From Mantamonas sphyraenae (lineage: Eukaryota > CRuMs > Mantamonadidae), in assembly GCA_026936335.1 (NCBI GenBank), contig JAPMXV010000004.1:338515-402514 (forward strand): a stretch of 64,000 nt of DNA. The letters are read 5' to 3'. Below, piece after piece: positions 46,486-58,980 of this stretch (within the stretch, counting starts at the first letter, position 1; each line of letters starts with the position of its first letter). The translations under genes were made by a program, and so were the position numbers. The notes below the pieces were generated by a model. That model saw nothing but the letters and a program-made list of their open reading frames with translations. It had not been told where the DNA came from and did not search any database.

Positions 46486-49400
46486 ATGAGCAGTAGCAGC
46501 AGCAGCAGCAGCAGCAGTTCAAGCAACAACCCGCAGCCGTCGCGGCCCGAGTCGCGGCAGACGACAACGACGTCGTCGAGCAGCGGACGAGAGATCACAA
46601 GCGACGATATGGAAGCGCTGCTGGAGAAGATTCATCAAGAGACAGCCAAAGACCCGCGCACGATCAACCTGCGCATTCTGGAGAGGCGCCGGGTGAGCCG
46701 TTGGACGCGGTGGCAGCAGAAGAAGAGGCTGAAGCGGCAAGACTTTTTCGCAGGACCGGCGACCACGGGCACAGCGTCGGCTGGGCATGTGGACGAGGAC
46801 GTGGAGATGTCGGAACGGAAGAAGAAGGAGAAAAAGACGATTGCGAGTGAGTTTGGCGAGAGCTGGGGAGGTGGCCGCGGGCGGTTGGGCTGACACAGCG
46901 GCGGACACAGTCGACGAGGAGATGAAGGGGGCTGTGAAACACGAGTTTGCAAGCGCGCAGGTAGGTTGAAGGGGCGTGGGTGTGCGGGGTGGGGTGACAA
47001 AAGGAGGGTGGTAGCTGACGACCGTTTCACGGCAGGCCCGGAAAAACTTTCGCAAGCTGAAGCTGAAGCTGATGATGGTGACGGCATTCAAGCTGCCGAT
47101 CGGAGAGGAAGACATCGACGACGACAACGAGGAGGACGAGCCGACAAACGGGAGGACGCTGAAGTACGAGGAGGCGGACGGAGGAGGGGAGTTGCACAGG
47201 GCAGTGTTTGAGGGGCGATACCTGGACGCCAAGAAACTGGTGATGGAGAAGCCCGAGAGAGTGCAGTCGGAAGACACGTTTGGCAACACACCGGTGCACA
47301 TCGCAGCACGAGAGGGCAAGCCGCGGACGCTGCGGCTGCTGTTGCGGAAGGGAGGCAAGAAGCTGCGGATCAACCACGCAAACAAGGATTCGCGCACGGC
47401 GTTGCATCTGGCAGCCGTGATGGAGGCGTCGTTCGAGTCGATTGCGGACCTGTGCCGGTACGGGGCCAAGACCAACGCGATGGACGAGGACGGGCGTACG
47501 CCACTGCATCTTGCGGCGCAGGACGGTTGCCTGGGAGCGGTGAAGAAGCTGATTGCGGCGGGAGCGTCGCACGACGACACAGACTCGGAAGGGCTGATGC
47601 CGTTGCATTTGGCGGCACGAGAAGGAGAGCGGAAAGTGATCGGGGAGCTTGTGGAGCTTGGGGCCAAGGTGGACGCAGTGGACTACGAGGGACGCACGGC
47701 GCTACACCACGCTGTGATGTGGGACCTGATTGACACGGTGCGAGATTTGGTGGACAACCAAAACGCAAACGTGAAGCACAAGTCGCACTTTGGAGAGACG
47801 GCGCTGCATCTTGCGGCTCGGAAGGGGGCGGTGCGGAGCCTGAACTTTCTGATCAACCGAGGCGCAGACCTGGAGGCGGAAAACGTGTCTGGGAACAAAC
47901 CGCTGCACTTTGCGGCATACGAGGGCCAGGTGACGTCGATGGAGTGCCTGCTGGACCAGGGGGCAAACATCAACTGCGTAAACAAGGCAAGCGACACGCC
48001 GCTGCACTTGGCGGCGAACAACAGCATGGACAAGTGTCTGGAGTTGCTGCTGAGCACGGGGGCAAACACAAACGCAACGAACAACGACGGAGAAACGGCG
48101 CTGCACCTGGCAGCGCAGACCGGGTCGGAGGCGTGCATCGAGCTGCTGCTTGCGCACAAGGCACACGTGAACGCAGTGACGGCGGACGGGGACACGCCGT
48201 TGCACCTTGCGAGTTCGTATGAAGTGGTGAAGCAGCTGGTGCGAGCTGGGGCGCGTGTGGACAGCAAGAACCGGTTCAAGGAGACACCGTTCCTGACGTG
48301 TGCGGCGGAAGGGCTGAGCGAAAGTGTGGCTGCGCTGATTGAGGAAGGAGCGGACATTTCGACGCGTAGCGAGCGAGAGAACAGCGCGATGCACACGGTG
48401 TGCTACGCAGGACACATCGACACGCTGGAGGTGCTGCTGGCGGCAAACATGTCGCACGACCAGCGCAACTCGACGGAATCGACACCGCTGCACATGGCTG
48501 CGGCCAAGGGCCGCATGGAGTGCGTGTGGGCGCTGCTGGACAGCGGGGCAAACCCGAATGTGACGAACAACACGATGAACACGCCGCTGCTGCTTGCAGT
48601 GCGTGGGCGACACGTGGACGTCGTGCAACTGCTGCTGGAGAGCGGAGCACGCGTGGACATGGCGAACAGCAAAGGTGACACGGCGTTGCATGCATCGACA
48701 GACATGCTGATCACGGAAATGTGCCTGCAGTGCGGGGCTGAGGTGAACATTAGCAACAAGAAAGGAGACACGCCGCTGACGCTTGCGGTGGGCCGGGAGC
48801 AGCTGGACATTGTAAAGGCGCTGGTGGATGCCGGGGCGGACACGGAGGCGGTGAACGGGGAGGGAGAGACGGCGTTGTTCACGGCGAGCCTGATGCCTCG
48901 GGGCGAGATTGCGCGTGTGCTGGTGGAGGTTGGGGAGGCGGACGTGACGGCAACGGGACCGGACGGGCTGAGCGTACTGCACGCGGCAGCGATCATGGGC
49001 AACGTAGAGACGGTTGGCCTGTTGCTGCGTGCGGGAGCGAGTGTGGACGCGGTGGACAAGGAAGGAAACACGGCGCTGCACCTGACGGACACGGGGGCAG
49101 TTGTGGCAGCGCTGCTGGAAAAAGGAGCGAAGCATGAGGTGCGCAACAAGTACGGCGAGACGGCACTGCACAGTGCGGCGGCGTCTGCGAATCGAGTGGG
49201 AGCATCCTACCTGCTGGACGCAGGGGCGGACGCAAACGCGGCGGATGAGGAGGATGTGACGCCGTTGCACATTGCAGCGAAGCTGGGCTTGCTGGAGATG
49301 GTGACGGCGATGCTGAGCAAGGGGGCCAACCCGAACGTGGCAGAAAAAGTGCACCTGGCGACGCCTGTGCACCTTGCAGTGAAGCACGCGCAAGTTGCGG

Positions 49401-52400
49401 CTGCGCTTGTGGAGGCGCGCGCCAACGTGAACGCACGAGACAAGAACGGGAACACGGCGCTGCACCATGTTGCGTTTGAAGCGCCGGAACACAGCCGGGA
49501 AGTGGGGGCGTTGCTTGTGCAGAGCGGGGCGGACCGTGAGGTGCGGAATGGGAAGAACGAGACGGCGCGAGACGTTGCGCTGCGGAGCGGGAACCGAGAG
49601 TTTGCGGCGGCTGTGCAGAGCGACAGCAGCAAGGGAGAAGAGCTGATGGAGGTGTTGCGGTCGCCAAAGAGCAAGCTGCGAGAGAAAATCGAGACGCTGG
49701 AGGCGATTGGAGCACTGGGAGTGGGTGCAGCGACGCTTGTGGGCGAGTTGAGCGAGATGTTGGGCAACACGAGCAACGAAAGCCTGCGGATTGCGCTGAT
49801 TGAGTGCCTGGGCAAGGTGGGAGCACGCACGCCCAAGGTGATCAAGAAAATCCGGAGCCTGCTGGAGAGTGACAACAGCAAGGTGCGGCGTGCGGCGTTT
49901 ACGGTCCTGCAGGAGATGGGCTCTGGCGCAGAACGGCTTGTGCCAGGTCTGATGGAGGCGCTGCGTGAGTACGAGGAGCGTGAGCGGATCGGAGAGGTGC
50001 AGCGGTGGGCACACTTTGGTACGGAGGCGGCGGACAAGATCCCGACGGTGCTGGAGTACATGCGCACGGATGGGGCGAGTGTACGGCTTGTGAAGGAGTC
50101 GATGACAACGCTGGGGGCGATTGGAAAGGAGAACGAGGAGGCATTGGAGGCGCTGGCGGCGCAGCTGAAGGACAGGCGGCAAGAGGTGCGTGTGAGTGCG
50201 TACGAGACGCTGCAGCGCGTGGGGGCGAGCGGAAAGAAGCACTACGGTGGACTGGAGGAGGCGCTGGGTGAGTACGAGCAGCGAGTGCACTTGGAAGAGC
50301 TGCTGGACAGGCTTGAACGGCGTGTGGAGGAGCAGTCGAGGGATGGGGAGCCGCACACGGGGGAACAAGGACGGAGCGGATACGGGGCGGGCAAGTTGCG
50401 TGGACTGGTAGACGCGCTGAAGGAGATTGTGAGCTTTGGGCCTGTGCCGGAGGGAGTGGAAACGCTGATAGCGCTGACGGAGGACCCTGTGAAGGAGGTT
50501 GGGGAGAGGGCTGTGGTTGCGCTGGGAGTGGCTGGGCAAGGAGACGCACGTGCGATGGCAGTGCTTGCGGCACTGTTAGAGGGAGACGACATTGCAAAGA
50601 GGCGGCTTGCGTACAAGGCGCTGAACCGGATGTCTGTGGACGCAGAGATGGAGAAGAAGATGGAGGCGTTCCGGGAGTCGATTGGGGTGGACGAAGAGCT
50701 TGCGCGTCTGCGTGGGGCGGTGAGCGAGGCGGAAGTGGTTGCGTCGCTGCGGCGTTTGCAGGAGCTGAAGGGTCGAGGGAGCGAGCACGTGGAGGAGGTG
50801 CTTGGATTGAAAGGGTCTGAGAAAGTGCGCGCGGCAGCTGTGGAGGCGGCGGGTGGGATGGGCAACGGGGTGAAGAAGGTTGTGGAGCGGCTGGTGGGGA
50901 TTGTGAAGAACGGGGAAGAGGCGTTGGAAGTGCGGCGTGCGGGCGTGCGTGCATTGCGTGGGATGGGAGTGGACGGAGAGCTGGCGCGTGTGCAACTGCG
51001 CGGAGAGCTGGAAAAGGCAGAGGCGGAGCTGGAGGTGGAGGGCTTGGTGGAGGTGTTGAAGCGGTTTGGAAAGGGTGGAGCGTGGGAGGAGCAAGTGGAT
51101 GCGCTGGAAGAACTGGGGGCGATGGGCAAAGGGGCAGCGCGTGGGGAAGGGATGCGGACGCTGCAAAAGACGGCGAACCTTGCGGATGCGGTGGGGACTG
51201 AGGTGCCCGAGGAGGCTGTGGAGCGAAGTCTGTGGGCACTTGCGCGTGTGGGCATGGCGAGTGGGGCGGAAAACAGCGAGGCGACTGTGCGGCAGCTGGT
51301 GAAACTGATGGAGACGGGCCAGAAGGGGTTGGTGCGAAAGGCGGCGTACGACAACCTGAATGCTGTGTACGACCGTGCGGTGGAACACCAAGGAGACCTG
51401 AGGACCCTGCTGAAGCGTGCGGCGCTGCGGAAAAGGTGGAGGGTCTGTTGGAGTGTGCGGAAGCGGAGGGGGGAGACGACAAAGCGGCGGGTGGACGCGA
51501 TCAAGTATGTTGGGGAGCTTGGGGTGCGTGCAGGAAAGGTGGGAGCAGTGGAGCGGCTGAAGGCGTTGGTGCAAGATGAGAACCTGAGCGTTCGGGTGGC
51601 GTCTGTGGAGGCGCTGGTTCGAGTTGGCCTGGAGAACAAGGGTGCGCTGGACGTGGTTGTGAATCAACTGATGAGCACGTCTGTGGAGGTGCGGCGAAAG
51701 GCGTTTGAGGAGCTTGGGGCGCACCGAGAAGAAGTGGCAAAGGTGTTGCCAAACATCGAAGACTTGCTGCACAAGTGCAAGGTGGGCGAGCAGCTGGAGG
51801 CGCTGATGGCGGTGATCAAGGAAAAGTACAAGAAGAGCAAGCACGGGAGCAAGGAGGGGTACCAAAAGCGACGCGTGGCAGCGCTGAACGAGGTGGCGGA
51901 GTACGGAGAGGATGCGCGTGAGATTTGCGGGGATTTGTTTGCGCTGCTGAGTGACGAGCCTGAGGAGATCCGGATGGCGACGATTGGGACGCTGGAGGCG
52001 ATTGGAAAGGGAGACGCACGCGTGGTGGAGGTGCTGGCGGAGTTGTTGGAAGATGTGGAGGGCGCGATCCGAGAGGCGGCGTATGCAGCGCTGAGCGGGA
52101 TGAGCGACGGGAGCGGGAGCGGGAGCGGGAGCGGAGGGAAAGAGCTTCCGCGTCTGGAGCGTGTGCTGAAGGAGTTTGAGGTGCGAGAGCGTGTGGGGCG
52201 ACTGCAAGAGATCCTGGGGGTGATGGGGAAGAGTGCGGGTGGAGGAGAGGGAAAGGTGAAGGGCAAGGGCACAGAGAGCGAAGAGGAGAAGGAGAAGGAG
52301 AAGGCGAAGGAGAAGGCGAAGCGTGTGAAAGCGCTGGAGGAGCTGGGAGCGATGACAAAGGAGGAGTTGAGTGTGCTTGGGCCAAGTCTGCAGCAGGTGA

Positions 52401-55400
52401 TCAACAACCTGCTGCTGTGCCTGGGGGACGCGGATGCGGAGATCCGGTGCAAGACGGTGTATGCGCTTGCGGTGCTGGGCCTGGGGAACCAGGTTGTGGT
52501 GGAGGCGGTGGGGTTGCTGCTGGGGGACAAGGACGCCAAGGTGCGAAAGGCTGCGTTTGTTGTGCTTAGCGGGATGCCTGACCTGCAGGTGCTTGCGCCG
52601 CAGCTTGTGCAGGAGCTGGGGGTGTTTCAAGACCGAGAGACGGTGCAGGGGCTGGTGGACATTGTGCGGTACGGGGAGCATGTGGGAGAGCAGCGGCGTG
52701 CGCTGGAGGAGCTTGTCAAGATGGGCGGGTGCAACGTGGAGGCGATCGAACCGCTGTGCCGTGTGATGTTGAACAGCAAGGGGACGAACAAGGTGCGGGA
52801 GCTTGTGGCCGGGACGCTTGTGGCGCTTGTGAAGGCGGAAGAGTCGAGCAAGGCCGGGTCGATTGTGGCGCGGTCGCGGATGGAGGTGTGGAAGGTGCTT
52901 GGGCGTGTGTGTGTGGAAGACGGAGACGAAGAGGTGCGCGGGGTGGCCGCGGAGCAACTTGTGGCGATGACACGTACGGGAGAGGCGGAGGAGGTGAACG
53001 AGAGTGTGGGGATGCTTGTGCGTGCGATGCGGCGTCCGAACGAGCGTATTGTGGGAGCAGCGGCCGGGTTCGGAAAGGCAGGAGTGGGTGCGCTGCTGCG
53101 TGCGGCGGAGTCGAGCGACGCATCGACGCAGTCGCGTGTGGGTGCACTGGGGGCGGTGCAGCGTGTGGGAGAGGCGATGGGAGAGAAGGCCGTGGAGCGT
53201 TTGGTGAAGTTGGCGGAGCAAGAGAGTGGCGAGATTGGACTGGAGGCGTTGCGTGCGGTGGCAGCAAGTGGGAGTGAGTCTGAGGCTGTGGTTGCGCTGA
53301 TGTGCAAGCTGCTGCGGGAAGGGACGAGTGAGGAGCGGCGCGTGTGTGCGGCGAGTCTAGGGAGGATGAAGGCGCAGGGGGAGGTTACGATTCCGCTGCT
53401 GATCGAGCAGAGCGTGCGGGACGAGGCAGCAGTGGAGGCGCTGCGGCGGATGGGTGCGGCTGCGGTGGACAAGCTGCTGGACGTGGTGATGAGCGAAACG
53501 AGCGCGGAGGAGGTGCGACTGCAGTGCGTGCGGATCCTGGGGATGATTGGGGAGGAGGCGGAAGACGCGCTGGAGGAGCTGCTGGAGCTTCTGGAGACGA
53601 CGGGGAGCGAGGCGATGCGTGGGGCGCTTGTCAAGGCGGTGGCGGTGATAGGGCAGGACTATGAAGACGTGGTGGAGACGTTGTGGCCGCTGGCAGTGGA
53701 CGGGATGGACGAGGCGCAGGAGAGCCTGCTGGGCCTGGAGATCGGGCCGGTGGTGTTGATCAGCGGGCTTGGGGAGGAAGGGGAGGAGGGAGAGAGGCGC
53801 GTGGCAGCGCTGGGGATGTTTGGAGAGCGTGCGCTGGAGGATGTGGTGGAAGAGCTGGAAGCGACGGAGGACATGGTTGTGCAACAGCAGCTGCTGCGTG
53901 TGCTTGCAGGGCTGGGGATGGGGGAGCGGAGCGTTGTGCGGCTGCTTCAAGGCAACGTGGTTGGAGCGACCGGGGTGGAGGGGGTCAAGGCGCTGGCAGC
54001 GATTTCGCCGTGCCACCCGATGCTTGTGGAGCTGTTGGAGTCGCGGCGAGCGGTTTTGCGTCGTGCTGCGGCGGGAGTTGTGCAGGGCCAGTGCCACGGG
54101 GTGGTGGAAGGGCTTGTGAAGGCAGTGCACTGGGGAGACGAGAGCATCTTTGAGGCGATTGTGAGGATGGGCCAGCTGTGCGTGGAAGGGTTGCTTGAGC
54201 GTGCGGAAGGTGGAGACGTGTGGGCAGTGCGAGCGCTGGGGTACTTTGAGGGCGAGTTTGAAGGGGCCGAGGCGCTAGTGGGGATGCTGAAGGAGGCCAA
54301 GAGCGGAGAGCTGCAGGCAGCGCTTGTGGAGACGCTGGGACGAGTGGGTCTGGGAGGAGAGGAGATGGTGGGGATGTTGAAAGGGCGGGGAAAGCACGAG
54401 GCGCGTGTTGTTGGCGCGGCGGTGGAGGCCGTGGGGCGTATGCGGGAGAGCAAGGCAGTGGATGTGCTTGTGGAGATGCTGGGCCAAGGGGAGCGTGGAG
54501 CGGACGTTGCGCTGGGAAGGATTGGAGGACGGGCGGCGGAGGTGGTGATGGAAAAGGTGCTGACGGGGGAGCTTGGGCGAGTGGGCTGGGGCGTGCTTGC
54601 CAAGATGGAGGGCAAGGAGTTGCGGCGTGTGCAGGAGGAGCTTGTGGGAGTGCTGACGGAGCTGTCGAGCGGAGATTCGGACGTGGACGAGGTGATGAAG
54701 GCGGCGAGCCGTGCGGCGACAGGAAGCCGGGTTGTGATGGAAGAGCTGAAGCGGCTGTTTGGCAAGGGTGACGAGGGGATGAAGAACAAGGTGGCGGTGG
54801 CGTGGGGCGAAATGGGGAGTGCGGGAGCGGAGGCAGCCGGGGCACTGATTGCAGGGTTGGGAGGTGCGGAGCGAAAGGAGTATGTGGACGCGCTGGTGGG
54901 CATTGGGAGCGGGGCTGTGGAGGAACTTGTGGAGACGGTGGTGCAGGGTGGAGGGACGTGGAAGATGAAGCAGTGCCTGGAGGCGCTGGGGCGCATTGGA
55001 GCGGAGGCCGGGGGTGCGTTGGAGCAGGTGGAGCGGCTTGTGAACGACGGCGGGGTGGTTGGAGCGGCGGCGTTGGAGGCGATGGGAGGGATGGCGAGAA
55101 CGGACGTGATGGTTCGGGATACGCTTGTGCGGTGGTTGGACTCGAGGGAGTCTGAGATGCGGGCGGGAGCAGCTCGCGGACTGCAGCTGATGGACCAAAA
55201 GGTGGTGAGTGGGAGCGTGCATGCAATCATGCGTGCGCTGCGACACGAGCAAGAGGAGGTGCGGGATGCGCTTGCGAGTGTGGGAGGAGAATGTGTGGAG
55301 GAGTTGCGGAACGCGCTGCGGCGTGAGGAGGAGGAGCGGACGCTGGTGGAGCTTGTGAAGAGCGTGGGCAAGATGGGAGTGGACGCAGACGTGCGTTTGG

Positions 55401-57247
55401 TGGGAGAGCTGATGCAGCTGAGCCGAGGAGGCGGGTTTGCGCCGAGCAAGCGTGTGCGGTTGGAAGCGATGCGTGCGCTGGGCAAGGTTGGGGCGAGGAA
55501 CAGGGACGTGCTGTATCTGTTTACGGGGCTTTTGGAGGACGAGGACGCAGAGGTGCGTGTGTTTGCGGCGCAGGCGTTGGGAGAGGTGCGCGAGGTGGTT
55601 GCGGGTCTGCGCGAAGAGGCGGGACGACTGCGACGTGTTGTGCGTGAGCGAGTGCTCGGGGTGACAAAGGTGGACAAGGTGGGCGGGTTTGGAATGGGTG
55701 GCGTGGTGGGGATGCTGCTTGAGAAGCAGCGGCGTGGAGGAGGAGGAGGAGGAGGAGGGAAGATGGTGGAGGAGGAGGAAGACGAAAGCGACCAGGTGCT
55801 GGAGAGCAAGGTGAAGGCGAGCGAGGAGGAGATTGGGGCACAAAGCGAAGAGGTGTTGGGGGTCAAAATGAGCGGGGTGAGCGAGGTGGAGGCGGCGGTG
55901 ATGAGCGGAAACGTACGGCGAGTGCGGCGTGCGGTAGGCGGGATGCGGGAGGAAGAGGGGGCGGCGGCGTTGGTGAAGGCGGTGGAGCTTGGGCGAAGTG
56001 ACATGGTGGGAGAGCTGGTGCGTGGCGGGGTGGAGGTGGACGGGATGAGCCTGTTGGGGCGTGCGTGGGACGGAGAGGTTGCGTGGGAGCTTGTGCAGGC
56101 CGGGGTGGATCTGGAGGAGCGGGACCGGGATGGAAACACGGCGTTGATGCGTGCGGTGGGCCGCGGGCGGAACGGAGTGGTGCAGGTGCTTGTCGGGGCG
56201 GGGGCAAATGTGAACGCAGCGAACAAGCGGGGCGAACGTGCGCTGCATGTGGCGGGGGCGCTGGGGTCAGCGGGAATGGTGGAGGTGTTGCTGCGTGCAG
56301 GAGCCGAGGTAGAGGCGGAGGACGCGGAAGGAAACCGTGCGTTGCACGTGGCGGCACACGCGCGAGAGCTGGAGGCGCTGAATGCACTGATTGGGGGTGG
56401 GGCGAGCGTGGAGGCGAAGAACGGGGCGGGAGAAGTTGCGTACGAGGTGGCTGCGGCGAGCGGAATGAGCAAGATGGGTGTGCAATTTGAGAGCATGCTG
56501 GGCTTTGCCGGGATGGAGGTGGGGACGGGGATGGCGGAGCGGCGGGAGGAGGCGTGGAAGAGCAGGCGCGGGCTGATGCAGCGGCTGTTGAAGGAGAGAC
56601 GGGATGCAGATGCGTTTGTCAAGGTTGTGAGCGCGGTGGAGCGGGAGCGGAAGAAAAGGGAGGAGGAGGCAGCACGGCTTCGGGAGGAAGTGCGTGCGCG
56701 GCGTGAGGCGGAGCGGAAGCGAAAGGAGGAGAGGCGACACGCAGACAAGGCGCGGCGGGCAGCGATGCGCAGGCATGGCAAGGCGGAGAAGGGCAAGTTG
56801 ATGGAGGAGAAGATGGCTGCGCAGGAGGCAGAGATGGAGGAGAAGCGTCGGCTGGTGCGGGAGCGGCGGGAGGCAGAGCGGATGGCGCGGGAGGAGAGGA
56901 AGAGGAAGAAGGAGGAGAAGCTGCGTGGTCGGCGTGTGCGTTTGCGTGCTGAGCGGGAGGAGTTGAAGAAGAAGCAGTTGGAGGTGGAGCGGGAGCTGGT
57001 TGGGGAGCGTGTGGAGCTGCGGGCAAAGGTGTTGGGGGATAGCGTGGGCGGCACGGGAGGAGCGGGAGGGTTGTTTGGGAGCGTAGTGATGATGAAGATG
57101 AAGAGCAAGGGCAAGGCGAAGGGGAAGAGCAAGGGCAAGGGGAAAGGGAAAGGGAAGGGCAAGGGCAAGGGGAAGAGTGGAGGGAAGAGTTTGGCGGCGG
57201 AGAAGATGGGGTTGGTGTTGCCTGCAATTCGGGGGGCCAAAGGGTGA
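46486..57247 (+). CDS. Giant ankyrin/HEAT-repeat scaffold protein
   Basis: Exons 46486-46846, 46911-46960 and 47036-57247 (introns 64 and 75 nt) encode about 3,540 residues. Layout: Ser-rich and basic N-terminus; about two dozen ankyrin repeats (47200-49600; hallmarks GNTPVHIAAREGK, DGETALHLAAQTG); about 6 kb of HEAT/armadillo-type alpha repeats (49620-55700), interrupted by charged coiled linkers; a second short ankyrin block (55860-56510); a Glu/Arg/Lys coiled coil (56560-57040); and a Lys-Gly repeat tail (57095-57190). No enzyme motif is seen. At 51430-51483 an out-of-frame piece (WRVCWSVRKRR) betrays two compensating single-base indels. Such proteins are scaffolds; the partner is unknown. 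The coding DNA is GC-rich, leaving long open frames on the other strand. Confidence 0.93.
57095..57190 (+). repeat. AAGGGx hexamer repeat (Lys-Gly tail)
   Basis: Imperfect AAGGGCAAGG-type hexamers encode alternating Lys and Gly near the C-terminus of the ANK/HEAT protein. Confidence 0.9.
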
Positions 57248-57295
57248 GGGTGGTGGTGAATGAGGGTTGTGGAAGGAAATGGAGTGTGTATTTGC

Positions 57296-58958
57296 TCAGG
57301 TGGGTTGGATGTGAAGGTAGGAGTATTGGGCTTGATGGATGGCAAAGATGGTGGCGGAGATGATGGCCCAGGCGAGATGGGAGAAGAGTCGTTCGTCGAC
57401 ATGAACGCCGTAGATGCGGAAGACCTGCTCGCCGTGGACGACGATGTCGATGAGCTGCTGCTCAGACTTTGTGTGGCTCATGTAGGTGACAAAGAGGGAG
57501 AGGTTGCCCATGGTGTGGCTGACCGTGGAGCCGGATGAGACAAGCGCGTACAGCGTCGCCACGGCAGCGAGAAGGAGAAAGACAGAAAGGGCAATGTCAG
57601 CAGAAGGTATGGAGGACCAGAAAACCCGGCTGCCCATGATGATGCTGGCGTAGAGTGCAAAGGAAAAGATGGCGGTGCTGGTGAAAAACAAGGCGGCGAA
57701 GAGTGGTGAGAAAGCACGCGCCGCAGAGCGGATCTGGGCTCGAAGGGTGGTGATGTCGTGGCTACGTTGGTCTTGAAAGCGGCGCTTGAGGGATCCAACC
57801 ATGGCAGGGTTGTCGGCCTCGACTTGGCGCTGGTCGAGGAGTTGATTCGCAAATTCTGTGATGGAGAGGCACAGGGAGGTGCAGCAGCAGCAAAAGATGG
57901 ATACGCTCCAGGTAAATGCATAGATGAGGGCCGTGTCGAGGGGTCGTGTGAGGACCCAGACCCACCAGAGGCCGGGGTTGTGTGTGGACCGGTGCAGATC
58001 CATGGTGGCCATCACGTACACGGAGTAGAGAATCCACGGCGAGGCAACGAGTAAAGTGGCACTGCGAGCGAGGCGGGCAGCGTGGGAGAGCTCGACGCGA
58101 AGAGTGTCGGTGGAGATGTTGGTGAGGATGATTGGCAGAGCGGGAGTGGCGAATGCAAAGCGCAGGCCCAGGACAGAGGAGAGCAGAGCAGCGTAGAGGA
58201 ATGCGTACGTGTAGGATACAGGGGGTGGGAGGTCGCCGTTGTAGATGTGGAAAGCGACGAGGGTGAGAGAAACGGCACTAGAAGCGACAAGGAAAGGCGA
58301 CATGATCAGAATCCGCCGGAGCGGTGAAAGGGCCGGGAACTGCACGCATAGCTGTTGAAGCGTGATGAGCGTGGGGTGGTCATCTGTGAACGTGGAAGAG
58401 TGTTTGTGTGCAGCGAGCTGGACCTCGGCAAAGGGGATCTGGTGTGGAAAGGGTGTGAGCGGCTGCAAGGAGGCATGCTTCTGCTCGCGTGGAAGGTTTC
58501 GCAACGGGCCCACCATTTCGTCCAGGGAGGAGGTTGTGGGAGGCATGTCGGCGAGAGACTGGGCGTACGCCTCGAGTTTTGACGCAGCTTGCATGAGGGT
58601 GAGGAGAACGTCGTCTGGATGGGTGTCAGGGTCGCAGACAAGCAGTGGAAAGAAGCTTCCACGGGACCTCGAAAGAGAAAAAAAGGGAAGGCAGGACACT
58701 TGGCAGGCGCTGGGACTCACCACTGCGCTCTTGGAGCGAGCTGACGCTGGCAATGACATTGGGGATACTCATTTCGCGCTGTGTGGGCGTGGTGCGGTGT
58801 CTGTCGAGGTGGAACGAGTCAAAGGCGGGAATGGACGGGGCCATCTGGATGGCGCCGTCCAGCTCGGGCTCTTCGAGACAGGTCGGCGAGTAGTGGTTGG
58901 TCGGGGAGTAGAACTCTGGGGAAAAGGCCTCTGGGGAATAGGCTTTGAAATTCAGCAT
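57296..58958 (-). CDS. Seven-TM protein resembling gustatory-receptor-like (GRL) family
   Basis: ATG 58958 lies 22 bp after the scramblase stop. Exon 1 (58721-58958) has a YSPEAFSPEFYSP-type N-terminus; the best intron is 58588-58720 (donor GTGAGT, acceptor GCAAG, phase-correct), then exon 2 (57296-58587), total 509 residues. A long soluble N-terminal part is followed by about seven hydrophobic helices (starting near LIMSPFLVASSAVSLTLVAF, YAFLYAALLSSVLGLRFAF, ATLLVASPWILYSVYV, ALIYAFTWSVSIF, FSPLFAALFFTSTAIFSFAL, IALSVFLLLAAVATLYAL, FSHLAWAIISATIFAIHQ). A long helix-forming loop between helices 4 and 5 and the ending IYGVHVDERLFSHL...HQAQYS recall insect Gr/Or and GRL proteins. This is pattern resemblance only; it may be another 7-TM family. 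Confidence 0.7.
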
Positions 58959-58980
58959 GGCAGTCGCAGAGGCGCGAGTT

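Noticed and set aside
47702-57402. Long open frames antisense to the ANK/HEAT gene (945 and 1,151 codons)
   Set aside because: They mirror the strongly biased GC-rich codons of the repeat gene, are rich in His, Arg, Ser and Pro and show no domain; they are shadows.
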